In this document: one piece after another, positions 21,359 to 32,285 of the stretch
How positions within the stretch are numbered: position 1 is the stretch's first letter
Layout: each line of letters opens with the position of its first letter
Assembly (NCBI GenBank): GCA_018873245.2
Contig: JAEMBT020000009.1
Location: forward strand, 18,383,337 to 18,447,336
Direction of reading: 5' to 3'
DNA from: Archegozetes longisetosus
Lineage: Eukaryota; Arthropoda; Arachnida; Sarcoptiformes; Trhypochthoniidae
DNA length: 64,000 nt
Translations under genes and position numbers: made by a program
The notes under the pieces: generated by a model
What the model was told of the DNA's origin: nothing
The model's input: only the letters and a program-made list of their open reading frames with translations
Databases searched by the model: none

Positions 21359-23658
21359 ATGCTTTCGATATTAAATATTGTTAAATATTTTAATAATTTG
21401 GTTAAAAGTCTCCACAATTTAGATGACTTTACAGACGATGTTGAGTCTACTGAAATTCTTATTGCGAGTAAACTCTTTCAAAGTTTAGAGTCATATTTAA
21501 TTAACAATGAGATTTTGAACGAAAAAATTTTAGAGCTAACAGATTCAATGAATGAAGTAGTTGGCTATAATTCTTTATGTAAAGATAAAAAATATTGCTA
21601 TAATGAGGAAATAGCTAATATTAAGTATTTAGTACCATTTAAGTCAATGAAAGAAGCGGTACGAATGCATGAAAATAACCCGAAATAGTTTCTGAAAACA
21701 TTGAAAAGAAATAATAAATATCTAAAATCATGGGCACAGCTTAAGATATGGAAGGGATATGTTGAAAAAATCGCAATAATTGGAATAAACTGAGTGAACT
21801 TAAAAAAGTTGTATTTAACAGATTCCCAAAAGCAAGGGAGAAATATTTACAAATTCATGATCGAGACTTGAAAAGATGGGCAATACAGGAGTCCTGAAAA
21901 ATTAATTTGCAATTTAATGCCAGCAAATATTGGATAAATAAATTTAAGATAGATCATCGAATAGTTACACGGTATGTAACTAAAATTGTAGCTTCGCGAA
22001 AAGTTAACCAACGACTTAATATTCAAAAATCATTAGCAGAATTTCGGGTTAATGTCAGTAATGAATTAGAAAATTATGAAAAACGAGAAGTCGTAAATTT
22101 TGACCAAATTGGTATCAATCACGAAACATATAGTAAAAGGACTTTATCGCACTGCGGAGAAAAAGAAACACCAATAAACGTGAATTCTGAATTTAATTGC
22201 ACTCATTCCCATACTATTATACCGGGAATAACTCTCGATGGCAAACAATATCGAAAATTATTTATTTGTCTTCAGGAAAATGATAATAAATTTGGACTAA
22301 AAGTGCGAGAGGGTGAATCCGGGCTAATGGGTCTAAAGGGGTTCCCGACCTCCCACCCCCAAGTGTGATATATCATTGGATTCAGTTCGTCAAGCTGAAC
22401 ATTTTTATACCACACTTGACTACTTCAACCCGAACCTGACCACTTCTGGTCACCGAGACCTAACCCCCTCGAAAATGGGTAAACCTGGCTTTACCAAGTT
22501 GTAACCCAAGCCAAACCTGATTTAAACTAAGGTATAATAGGTTAGGTCGCGAAGCGACCTAACTTATTCTCCTTAGTTTATATCAGGCTTGTTTAGGTTA
22601 CGACTCGAGAATCCAGGTTTGTCCATTACGAGGTACTAAACCAAACAATGATGGATATCTCGAGAACTACTTGAGATAATTGACCAAGTGAGGTATCAAA
22701 ATGTTCAGTTCGATGTCCTGAGTTCAATGATATATCACTTGGCGGGGTCGGCCACTCCCGTCGGGAGTTGTCCAGAAGTGGTCAGGTTCGGGTCAGAAGT
22801 GGTCAGGTTCGGGTCAAAAGTGGTCAAGTGTAGTATAAAAATGTTCAGCTTGACGAACTGAATCCAATGATATATCAGACTTGGGGATGGGAGGTCGGGA
22901 ACCCCTTTAGACCCATTAGCCCGGATTCACCCGTGCAAGAAGAAATAAAGTACCAGAAATTCTACTTAAATCTGATAGATACGAAAATAATCTGAAAATC
23001 TTCAAAAAATTTTATTTCTATAATTTAATACAGGTAGATTTTATATTGGAAGATGTGAAAAATGTTGAAGTTGCATGCAGCAAATCGGGAAAGTTAACAA
23101 AAAATTTAATTGGGTGTCGGATAGAATGTTGCCTTATTCCAGAAATGAAAAGACAGAGAAATAATAAATTACTATCATTGTTAGACAGTTGGGCAGGACA
23201 GTGGGGTAAAGACATTTGGAATGTTTTATCTTTGCCTAACTTCCCGATAAAACGGCTTAAAATTCCAAAGTGCACAACATCTGAAGGGCAGCCTTTAGAT
23301 GTTGGGTACAACATATTTTTAAAAATATTTTGTTAAAAGATTAAAAGAATTTGTGGATATCAAAGAGATTAAGATCGATATGAGTTCGCGAAAAAATGTC
23401 ATCAAATTATATTCATTAGCATATGATCAGCTAAATTCAGTACAGTTTCAACCTTTAATTCGAAATACGTGGTTAAAAGCAGGATATGACGGGTCTAATA
23501 TAGAGATATATAAAAGTGTTAGAGATATTCGTTTTAATAATTTTACAGATCTTTGTCTAAGCGAAGGTCGCCATAATGGTACCTTTATTAATTGTAGTCA
23601 CTGTTGTAAATCGTTATGTTTTGATCATTTTTTTTGTACAAAATCACAATCATTATAA
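21359..23658 (+). pseudogene. Pogo/Tigger-like transposase, multiply broken
   Basis: Fragments in order: an N-terminal piece (21359-21688), frameshifted DNA with a CENP-B-type HTH remnant, a frame from about 21907 with FNASKYWINKFKIDHRIVTR and the first catalytic motif VNFDQIGINHETYS, then SHTIIPGITLDGKQYRKLF and ICLQENDNKFGL. The MITE at 22311 cuts the frame there. It resumes with EVACSKSGKLTKNL, LLSLLDSWAGQWGKD (second catalytic Asp), IPKCTTSEGQPLDVGYN and a C-terminal piece from 23353 (NVIKLYSLAYDQLNS, NTWLKAGY). These are standard landmarks of pogo/Tigger DDE transposases. Stops, shifts and the insertions make it inactive. Confidence 0.85.
22311..22932. mobile_element. Long palindromic MITE, copy 2, inserted in the pogo-like transposase
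   Basis: Perfect terminal inverted repeats, GGGTGAATCCGGGCTAATGG and its complement, are flanked by an 8-base duplication GTGC(G/A)AGA (22303-22310, 22933-22940; one mismatch). The centre has the same GGTCGCGAAGCGACC palindrome as copy 1 at 5909-6507. The 8-base duplication points to hAT transposase as the mover. It splits the transposase frame after FGLKVRE, so it arrived after the pogo-like element. Confidence 0.9.
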
Positions 23659-23955
23659 CTGCTAAATTTAACATATTTTCACATAAATAAGATCTGACTT
23701 CAAAATAAAAGTTATAAAATCTTTCTAAGTCTTTTAAATTTTATGCTGTTTTGCAAGAAAGTAGGCTTTAGGCATGTAAAAGATATCTGTAAATTGTATT
23801 CTAAAAATACTGAATTTAGATTCAATTTATTAATTGATTGAGAAAACATTGGCCGATATAATTGTTATAATTTGTTTCTATTAACAGATAGCTATCATTT
23901 AAAGGCGAAATTTTACTTAAACTCCACTTTTATGTTTCATACCTCTCTTAGTAAG

Positions 23956-24555
23956 TAATACTCATAAAAATCTTCAAGTTAATTATATAAGCTGTAAATT
24001 TTAATTAATATGACTTTGACTTTTAATTTTTATGACATCAAACTAAAAATACCAAATACTTATGAAATTGAAATTCTAAATATTAATAAAGATGAGAACA
24101 AATTGACATTTAATTTGAAACTTTGTAAGAGTTTTACATTAAGTGTTATCCTATGTTTTATTTATAATTTTCTTCAGACAAATCATCCGATCTTTTATGA
24201 GGAATGTCGCAAAGTAGCTATAATTTGATTCACCGTTAAAATCAGTAAAATGAATTTACCGCAAATTAGCACTAATAAATAGAAACAATAGATAGCTCTT
24301 ATCGTTTAGATTACAACAAATAATAGTTTTATGAATTCGCTTATCAATTCTATTTTATTATTTAATGTTTAGGATTGAATTTAAAAACACGTGAATAGGC
24401 TTTATAAAGACAATGTCATAATTGCATTAGAATGTATTTTAATAACTGATTTATGTTTAATTCTGAGTTTGGCCATTCGTTTATATTACAACATTAACAA
24501 TGCAATTGATCGTAGTAAAAACTTATCGTCCAAAATTTTTATTAAAATATATCAC
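23956..24555. other. Spacer between the pogo-like element and the triplicated cluster
   Basis: An open frame at 24010-24228 (+, 72 aa, MTLTFNFYDIKLKIPN) has no family signature and may be chance; nothing else is seen. Confidence 0.3.
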
Positions 24556-24981
24556 TTAATTTGTTAGCATATCGAAGATTTACTAATTTTTACAATTCTT
24601 ACGAAAATTCGAATATTTATTTCTGTACTTTTCAAACATGGCTAATCCATAAAACGATTGACTAAGTTTAACTTCATGTCATTCTGAGCAATGCGCCATC
24701 CCTCATTCTGATAATTTACATTTAAAACTTTTAACAATGTACATTAATAGCAACTATGAGAATGAATACAACTTTTATTGAAAATTATCAATATAAATAT
24801 ATAGTCAGATGAATGTTGTACAAATACAAATTGAAGCAATACAATTAAAGCTGTCTGTTACATAATTGTCAAAATATTTTGGCTTTATGTTCACTCTAAT
24901 GTTGTGGAAATTATTCTCGGAATTAACATAAATTAAACTAATAGACCCAGAAGTAGTGTGTGGTGAAGAAGATTTAGGGAT

Positions 24982-26193
24982 CTATACTGTAGAATAACCA
25001 GGTTTTAGACTGAGCTGTTTACACGATTTATGGTATAAATGAATTTGAAATCGTCTAATCACATAAAATATGATTATTATGAGTGCAATGATGAAACAAA
25101 ATTTCAAATCACTAATAAACACACACTCAGTATAATCGGTTGTCTTCCATAATTTCCAAAAGTCAGATAAGTCTATATCGTCTCCAAGAAAAAAAGTGAT
25201 GTTAAAGAACTCACAAACACTAATGTCTCTGTTTCTGAATTCCAAACTATTAAATCGACTTATATTGACTTTTTGAGCTGAGACTCCAGTTAAGTAAAAG
25301 TCTTCAATATATATTGCAGGCATACTATAATTTGTGGCAGATTTATATAATTCCTCAACAATGTCAGTAGTCATGATATAAGCGGATCCCATATTATAGG
25401 GTGGAAACTTTTCATAAGGGTATACTTTTTCTGGTAAATACCATTTTCTGCCTGAAAATCCTATAGAATATATATGTAAAAAGTAAGTAGTGTTCACTTC
25501 AGTTTTAGATATTTTATATTATAAAAAATATTTGAAACCTTTATTGCTTCTGATTGGTCTACCATCAGTTATTAATTGTCCTGTTATACCACTCCGAAAA
25601 ACTTTACTTTCAATCAATTGTTTGAGTCTGTTTGGGTTAAGAACTACATCATCATCTACTTTCACGATATAATCACTCATTAAACAATTATTTTTAATCC
25701 AACTAACTAAGGCAATAGTTTTCAAAGTGATGTTATAGTAGTGATCAATAAATTGAAACTGAAGTAAATCATTGTATTCGATTGATTCTGAAACAATTGC
25801 ATTTTCAGTTCTGCTGTCATTAGATTTTCCCAAAACAAATATAACTCTCATATTGAGTTGAATACAATCTACGGCCCACGTCGACCGAATTTCATTTCGT
25901 CTTTTGAAATACTTTCCCGAAGTTTTGGCTGAAGAATAAACAAAGATTACTGTTTCGTTTTGTTTGCACTCTTTCTGATTGATCACAACATTTTGAGCCT
26001 CATTTATTTGATCAGAATATAACAAATAGTGATCATCTTTTACACCAATGTCTGTAATAAAATTGATTGAGAAATCTTCAATTTGTTCATTATAGTCATG
26101 GATTTCTATTAATTGAACAATAAATACAACTATTAATACAATTAGAAAAACCAAACAATAAAATAAACCGAAAACGTTTGGACGTATATTCAT
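24982..26193 (-). CDS. Beta-1,3-galactosyltransferase-like GT31, copy G1, 377 aa
   Basis: Two exons, 26193-25539 and 25460-24982, are separated by a 78-base intron (G|gtttca ... ctatag|GA) that restores NKGFSGRKWY. The ATG conserved in all three copies (MNIRPNVF) was taken as the start. An N-terminal signal anchor lies at residues 8-28, then the GT31 motifs RRNEIRSTW (98-106), VIFVLG, FIDHYYNITLK, the metal/UDP-sugar DDD (YIVKVDDDVVLN, 180-182), GRKWYLPEKVYP, FPPYNMGSAYIM and IEDFYLTGV (E271, D272). It should transfer a UDP-activated hexose in the Golgi lumen. Unusually, a second hydrophobic segment (FIIALIIIIFYVI, about 340-353) followed by RR comes near the C-terminus. Copy G2 is nearly identical. 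The acceptor is unknown. Confidence 0.88.
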
Positions 26194-28931
26194 ATCATTA
26201 ATAATAAATTGTAGTAATGCCACGTGATATGAATTAAAATTGAGTAAATATTTAACAATTAAGTTAAATATTCAGAGCCGTTATCTTGATTGTAGTATTA
26301 GGCGCTTATCTCATACATTAATTCCAAACAGTTTGATCTGATATGTAGATTAATGCAGTTAAGGCCGTAAGAGATGATTGCGTTTCTTTAATTAATATTA
26401 TCAGATTAGTTTCAATTTGATGCTTGCTTTCTATAACTTAACGGAAAGTTTCACACAATTATCAGTTATACCACATATTCTTTCATTCGACGTTCCTCAA
26501 ATTCCCGGATCTAGGCTCAACATTTTTCAAAATCTTTGACTCAAACTTATGATTTAGATTGATTTTTAAGTTAATTACCATTACTTTAATCCATCAGTCA
26601 TAGGTAGTCATAATAGGAGTTTATTTCAGAGCCTATTTGACTGTTTGATTTAATCACTACAATGGATTTAGGATTTTTTAATCACCAATGTGCCAGTCAT
26701 TCTCAGATAATCAAATATACATTTTTGCTTTAATGTCCAGTCACTACTACATATATTGAAAATAAGAAATTTAAGGTTAGAATTAAAGTTGACCGTATCA
26801 AATTGAGCTCATTAGTGATAAGCTGGAGACTGCGCTACATTTCTCACTTTAGCCGATCACATTTTGTTTTAACAAAGGATATAAAGTAATTTTCACAAAA
26901 AACTGATAACATGCTGTATTGTCTGTGATCAAATCAATGGTGAAAGACCAATATTTTGCTGCTCTTTATACTAGTACTTGTGGGTTGATAGAGAAAAGCA
27001 TTTTAGGATAAAATGACGCACAAAATATGCACTAATACCATTATAGTGTAGGTGTTTACGTATCTACATATTCAGATAAATTAGTTGACATAATCAAAGT
27101 TAAAAGTCTAATGATTGCAGCAAACTCAAATCTGATTTCGCCACTCTTATAATAATACTATCAGTCATTTATGCTGATCATCTAGTTTTATGAGATTTTC
27201 TTGATGAGTTTTGGTGGTCGCTTTATATCGGTAATTATATGCGGGTTACTATCAAATTAAATGATTCTTCTGTATTTTCAATTAAAATACAAATCATAAT
27301 GCTACTAAACAAAGTAAATATGAAGCTTTAGCATAACTATCATATACTTGAAGATTCGAAATAATTTGGTGACACAGATAATCAATAGATCGTATAAATA
27401 GCGATTCACAAATGCATAATTCGTTTAATTGATCACAACAATTACTAGAATATACTTAAAAATAAAAGGGTTCAGGCGTTACATGTTTGATTGGACGTTA
27501 GCTCAATTTTTAAACCAATAGTTACTATAATAATAAGTATTGCAAATAAATGCATTATTTGCTGGTCGTAAGTCTTGCACAATTGTATTCTTAACTAAAC
27601 AATATAAAACCCAAAAGTAGTTCAATCTTCATGAATTAGAGATAATTTGAGCAATAAACGCTCTCATTAGATGTTCAATTCAGACAATTTTGATGAGTCA
27701 TAGAATGGAAGTCATTCTCATATTTTAGAAGACGTTTCAAGACTTAATTGGCAGAAGTCGTCATTTGATCAGATGAGCATTTTGTAAAAAGATAGTAACG
27801 AAATTAAGAAATCATATTTCAGACTTAATGAATATACATGAAGCTAATGTAATAATTCATTTCAGTTCAATTATTTAAATTCTGTGCACAATTCGGGCAT
27901 TTGATTTGTTTTCAACAGTTTTAAAATAATTTGAAATAATTTGAAAGCATTCACAACTTATTTTTGATAAATCAATTATAAACCACTTACAACTTCGAAC
28001 TAAACATTTGATGTGTGAGCAAAATTATAGATTTCAAGTCTTGATTTATAGAATTAAGAAATTTAACTAAAATATTATAGCTAAATATTTAAATAATCGA
28101 TTGAATAATAGTTATTGATCAATTTTTCGTAGAATTATACCGTAATATGATTCCTGAAAGTTGTTAGAATGCATTGTTTCATAGCCATATTTAACCTTTG
28201 ATCGTAACTCATAGTAATTGATTAAATATTAGAGAATAGTGAAGCACATAACTGTTATCTAAATTGACTTACGTGTAGTTTCCATAGGTTTTATCGATGG
28301 ATCCTATGTTGCTAATGTTGCGCTCATAGTGGCGTAACTCATATTCTATTAATGCAAAAAATCATTGTATTATCAAACAATCATCAAAGCTGAAATCTGC
28401 ATTTTTTACTGCAAATAAAACTATAAATTTTACAGATGTAAAACAACATTTTCAACCATTTTATCATCTATAGTGAGATTGATTTCAGCTTTATTCATAT
28501 TTAAATTATGTGGATTTTATCAAATTATGTCAAATTAAACTCAAAATTTAATCTTTTAATATGTAATTAATTTTAAAAATCAATAATTGTTAACAATGTA
28601 AATGATATGTAAATGGATTTATTAGTCAGTAATGCACGATTTGGTTTATTGTGACGTCTTCAATCATTTCATTAATCAATAATTGACTTAATGTTGAGTT
28701 TAAACTTACTTCAATAAAAACTATTTGAATCGTAATCATAGCAACAAATAATCAATACTAGAATCGAAACCATATTTGAACTGATCTTTCATGCAGTTAA
28801 TTAATCACAATTCCATTAAATTGTTGTGAAATTAGTTAAACTCATAATAAGATGCAATAACTATAAACTGACCAAAGATCAGTCATTTATTGAATTAAAA
28901 GTAATGTTTAAATGTATGGATTGAAATAATT
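26194..28931. other. Unit 1 spacer (possible bidirectional promoter region)
   Basis: This lies between the divergent GT31 gene G1 and the broken DXD gene. There is no coding signal on either strand. It is similar along most of its length to the spacers of units 2 and 3 but lacks about 700 bases found in unit 2 (33680-34385). Confidence 0.4.
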
Positions 28932-29320
28932 ATGATAATTTTGAAACAAATCAAATCAATAGTCAAACAATAAATTCGAATCCATTCACTTCATTGCTGG
29001 CAATCATTTGCTTATAGTAATAGTTTAACCAGAATCCAAACCAATCAATAGTGAGACAGAGTGACTGTTCACTCTCGAGGCCACTTCTCAATGGTTTCCC
29101 GAAGGCATTGAAGACGATAATATTACAGGATATGATAAGCTTATAATTCTAAACATAATCTATTACGTTATATTAGGCGAAACTGAACAAATTTTTGCCC
29201 ACTATATTAGTATTAAATCTGTTATGAGACATCAAAAAATCACTTGAAATCATATTTCACTGCAATTGTGATCAAATGACTGGAAAGTATAGGCATCTCA
29301 TCATTCATAAGTTATATATA
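28932..29320 (+). pseudogene. DXD glycosyltransferase, broken copy (unit 1)
   Basis: This is homologous to exon 1 of the intact gene at 48077. It starts MIILKQIKSIVK but loses a base within the AGTAAAAACAAT stretch, which shifts the frame in the anchor region. A further indel occurs near CATCAAAAAATC. The splice donor seen in the intact copy (AATGAG|gtcttt) is deleted, and there is no counterpart of exon 2, the one that carries the DXD motif. Clearly non-functional. Confidence 0.82.
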
Positions 29321-29479
29321 TTTTATGAGTGCATGAACGAGCTATCAAATTAATAGTTCTATTCATTAACATCAAATTATAATAAAGAGCGCTGCATCAA
29401 AAAATTTTCAGATTATTGAGCACATTTTTATTAACAAGTTATCACTTTATCAAAATTGAAAATTTGAAGTCCTTTGCCG

Positions 29480-30560
29480 AATAAGAAATAGCTTCGAGAA
29501 ATTCTGAATAAATTAAACCAATTCTATACTTCGAACAGAATGAATGAAAGCCACGATTAGGTAGAGGTAAGTAAAGTTGTGAACATTAACACATTTATTG
29601 GTAGGGTTTGATTGCCGTCGCCTGTCGACTATCTTCGGGTTTCCTAAGTCGACAAAAGCGTTTATATTATTGTACGTGTTATTGCATTTAAACCATTCTT
29701 GTATGTTTTGAGAATGGCGTTGTATTTATTGCTTGACCAGTAAATGTAATCTTAATACAAATCCATGGAAAGAGTATTTAAATAACTTCGGAGACAATAT
29801 AGTTCTTAAATTAGTTCGATTATAATCAATGGATGACATGGTACATAAAAATACATTGATCCAATAAATTTTCTTTACATTCATATCAAGGCTTAATGTG
29901 TTCGACTTAGAGATATTAGAATCGACTAATACTTGCACATTAGATCCACCTTGAGATGAATTTTTGAATTTAGCCTTATAACCATATCGAGAACCTTATC
30001 GAGAACTAAATGAATAAGAGTGTCAATAAAGGTCTGAACGAAAAGAGTATTTATTGTATTCGCTCCGAACGATTATTGATTCAATCGGATCGACATCGAT
30101 GTCTAGTAACGCAACTTGATAGGGATATCGCTTGTAATAGCAATTTAGGATCAGTTAAATTGACCACAAATATACCTATGGATGAATAAAGCAACACAAT
30201 TGAAAATGCTCTAAACTGTGTATCCAGTAAATCGCCAAGTTTTTAGTCATAGAATCTATTGTTCTATTGAATATGCAATTTTGTTCATAAATATCTGATT
30301 ATTATTTCAGATTCATATAATCGTAAACGAAATATAGCAAAATTAGAATCGTACAGTAGAGACCCAACTTTGGTCCAAACTAAATAATTTTCAAAAAAGT
30401 TATAACCGATGCCGAATGCATAGAAATATGTTTCGTAAGAAATATGAGTCCGAATAGTAGATCGTTTTGTTTGGAGGCAATTTGGTGGTCCCAATGTCTC
30501 GACTGCGAACTGTGAACAGTAGAAGTGGTTCATTACTCTTTGACTAATAATTCTCAATGT
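29480..30560 (-). pseudogene. LRP-like YWTD gene, broken copy B (unit 1)
   Basis: From about 30057 to 30540 it follows LRP copy A positions 1-485 base by base with many changes, and it continues left into parts that lie outside the window for copy A. YWTD-like pieces remain (VKKIYWINVFLCTMSSIDYN at about 29870). The first propeller and the start are missing: at about 30560 the similarity jumps straight to the sequence upstream of the gene (TTTGACTATGATCAGTTAC). Indels break the frame. Confidence 0.78.
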
Positions 30561-31073
30561 CTAATACTTTGACTATGATCAGTTACATTGTGAAACGGAT
30601 CATATTAAGAAGCTTATTCTTCAAAATTTGCGTCAAAATAAGGCACTTAGTTAGAATGATGAAGATTTGCTAATTTTTACAGTTCTTACGAAAACTCGAA
30701 TCTTAATTTCTATACTATTTGAACATGATTAATCCATAAAACGATTGATTAAGTTGAATTTTAAGTCATTCTACAGAATAAGCCAGCCTTCAATCTGATT
30801 ATATAGTTTACATTCAAAACTTTCAATAAAATACATGAATAGAAACTAAGAGAATAAGCATACAACTTTTATTGAAAATTATCAATATAAATATAATCAG
30901 ATGAATGTTGTACAAATACAAATTGAAGAAATACAATTAAAGCTGTCTGTTACATAATTGTCAAAATATTTTGGCTTTATGTTCACTCTAATGTTGTGGA
31001 AATTATTCTCGGAATTAACATAAATTAAACTAATAGACCCAGAAGTAGTGTGTGGTGAAGAAGATTTAGGAAT

Positions 31074-32285
31074 CTATACTGTAGAATAACCAGGTTTTAG
31101 ACTGAGCTGTTTACACGATTTATGGTATAAATGAATTTGAAATCGTCTAATCACATAAAATATGATTATTATGAGTGCAATGATGAAACAAAATTTCAAA
31201 TCACTAATAAACACACACTCAGTATAATCGGTTGTCTTCCATAATTTCCAAAAGTCAGATAAGTCTATGTCGTCTCCAAGAAAAAAAGTGATGTTAAAGA
31301 ACTCACAAACACTAATGTCTCTGTTTCTGAATTCCAAACTATTAAATCGACTTATATTGACTTTTTGAGCTGAGACTCCAGTTAAGTAAAAGTCTTCAAT
31401 ATATATTGCAGGCATACTATAATTTGTGGCAGATTTATATAATTCCTCAACAATGTCAGTAGTCATGATATAAGCGGGTCCATCGTTATAGGGTGGAAAC
31501 TTCTCATAAGGATATACTTTTTCTGGTAAATACCATTTTCTGCCTGAAATTCCTATAGAATATATATATAAAAAGTAAGTAGTGTTCACTTCAGTTTTAG
31601 ATATTTTATATTATAAAAAATATTTGAAACCTTTATTGCTTCTGATTGGTCTACCATCAGTTATTAATCGTCCTGTTATACCACTTCGAAAAACTTTACT
31701 TTCAACCAATTGTTTGAGTCTGTTTGGGTTAAGAACTACATCATCATCTACTTTGACGGTATAATCACTCATTAAACAATTATTTTTAATCCAATTAATT
31801 AAGGCAATAGACTTCAAAGTGATGTTATGGTAGTGATCAATAAATTGAAACTGAAGTAAATCATTGTATTTGACCGATTCTGAAACAATTGCATTTTCAG
31901 TTCTGCTGTCATTAGATTTTCCCAAAACAAATATAACTCTCATATTGAGTTGAATACAATCTACGGCCCACGTCGACCGAATTTCATTTCGTCTTTTGAA
32001 ATACTTTCCCGAAGTTTTGGCCGACGAATAAACAAAGATTACTGTTTCGTTTTGTTTGCACTCTTTCTGATCGATCACAACATTTTGAGCCTCATTTATT
32101 TGATCTGAATTTAATAAGTAGGGATCATTTTTCACACGAATATCACTAATAAAATTGATTGAAAAGTCTTCAATTTGTTCATTATAGTCATGGATTTCTA
32201 TTAATTGAACAATAAATACAACTATTAATACAATTAGAAAAACCAAATAATAAAATAAACCGAAAACGTTTGAACGTACATTCAT
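31074..32285 (-). CDS. Beta-1,3-galactosyltransferase-like GT31, copy G2, 377 aa
   Basis: Exons 32285-31631 and 31552-31074 have the same 78-base intron and the same motifs as G1 (signal anchor, RRNEIRSTW, DDD, IEDFYLTGV, C-terminal hydrophobic segment). Exon 2 differs from G1 by only a few residues (YNDGPAYIM for YNMGSAYIM). Around residues 43-60, G2 diverges (FISDIRVKNDPYLLNS) while G1 and G3 agree. No disabling change is seen. It encodes a Golgi type II glycosyltransferase by family, probably redundant with or recently split from G1. Confidence 0.87.

Larger units (their letters stand above)
19264..23955 (+). mobile_element. Pogo/Tigger-like DNA transposon, decayed and carrying two nested insertions
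   Basis: Inverted terminal repeats of about 240 bases (CTAACTAAGAGAGGTATGA at the left, TCATACCTCTCTTAGTAAG at the right) are flanked by TA, the target duplication of this superfamily. Left and right repeats share the segment around the ATAGCTATCATTTAAAGGCG box. A foldback element at 19520-21328 and a MITE at 22311-22932 interrupt it. Without them the element would be about 2.2 kb, close to the usual size of pogo/Tigger elements. Confidence 0.8.

Noticed and set aside
23018..23314. 98-aa minus frame
   Set aside because: Antisense to the pogo-like transposase catalytic region.
24982..25497. Second half of each GT31 gene as a separate gene starting at GTG
   Set aside because: There is no ATG; a 78-base GT/AG intron joins it in frame to the first half and restores the GT31 motif order.
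25490..25672. Plus-strand 60-aa frames repeated at 25490, 31582 and 38379
   Set aside because: They recur only because they are antisense to the conserved exon 1/intron of the three GT31 copies.
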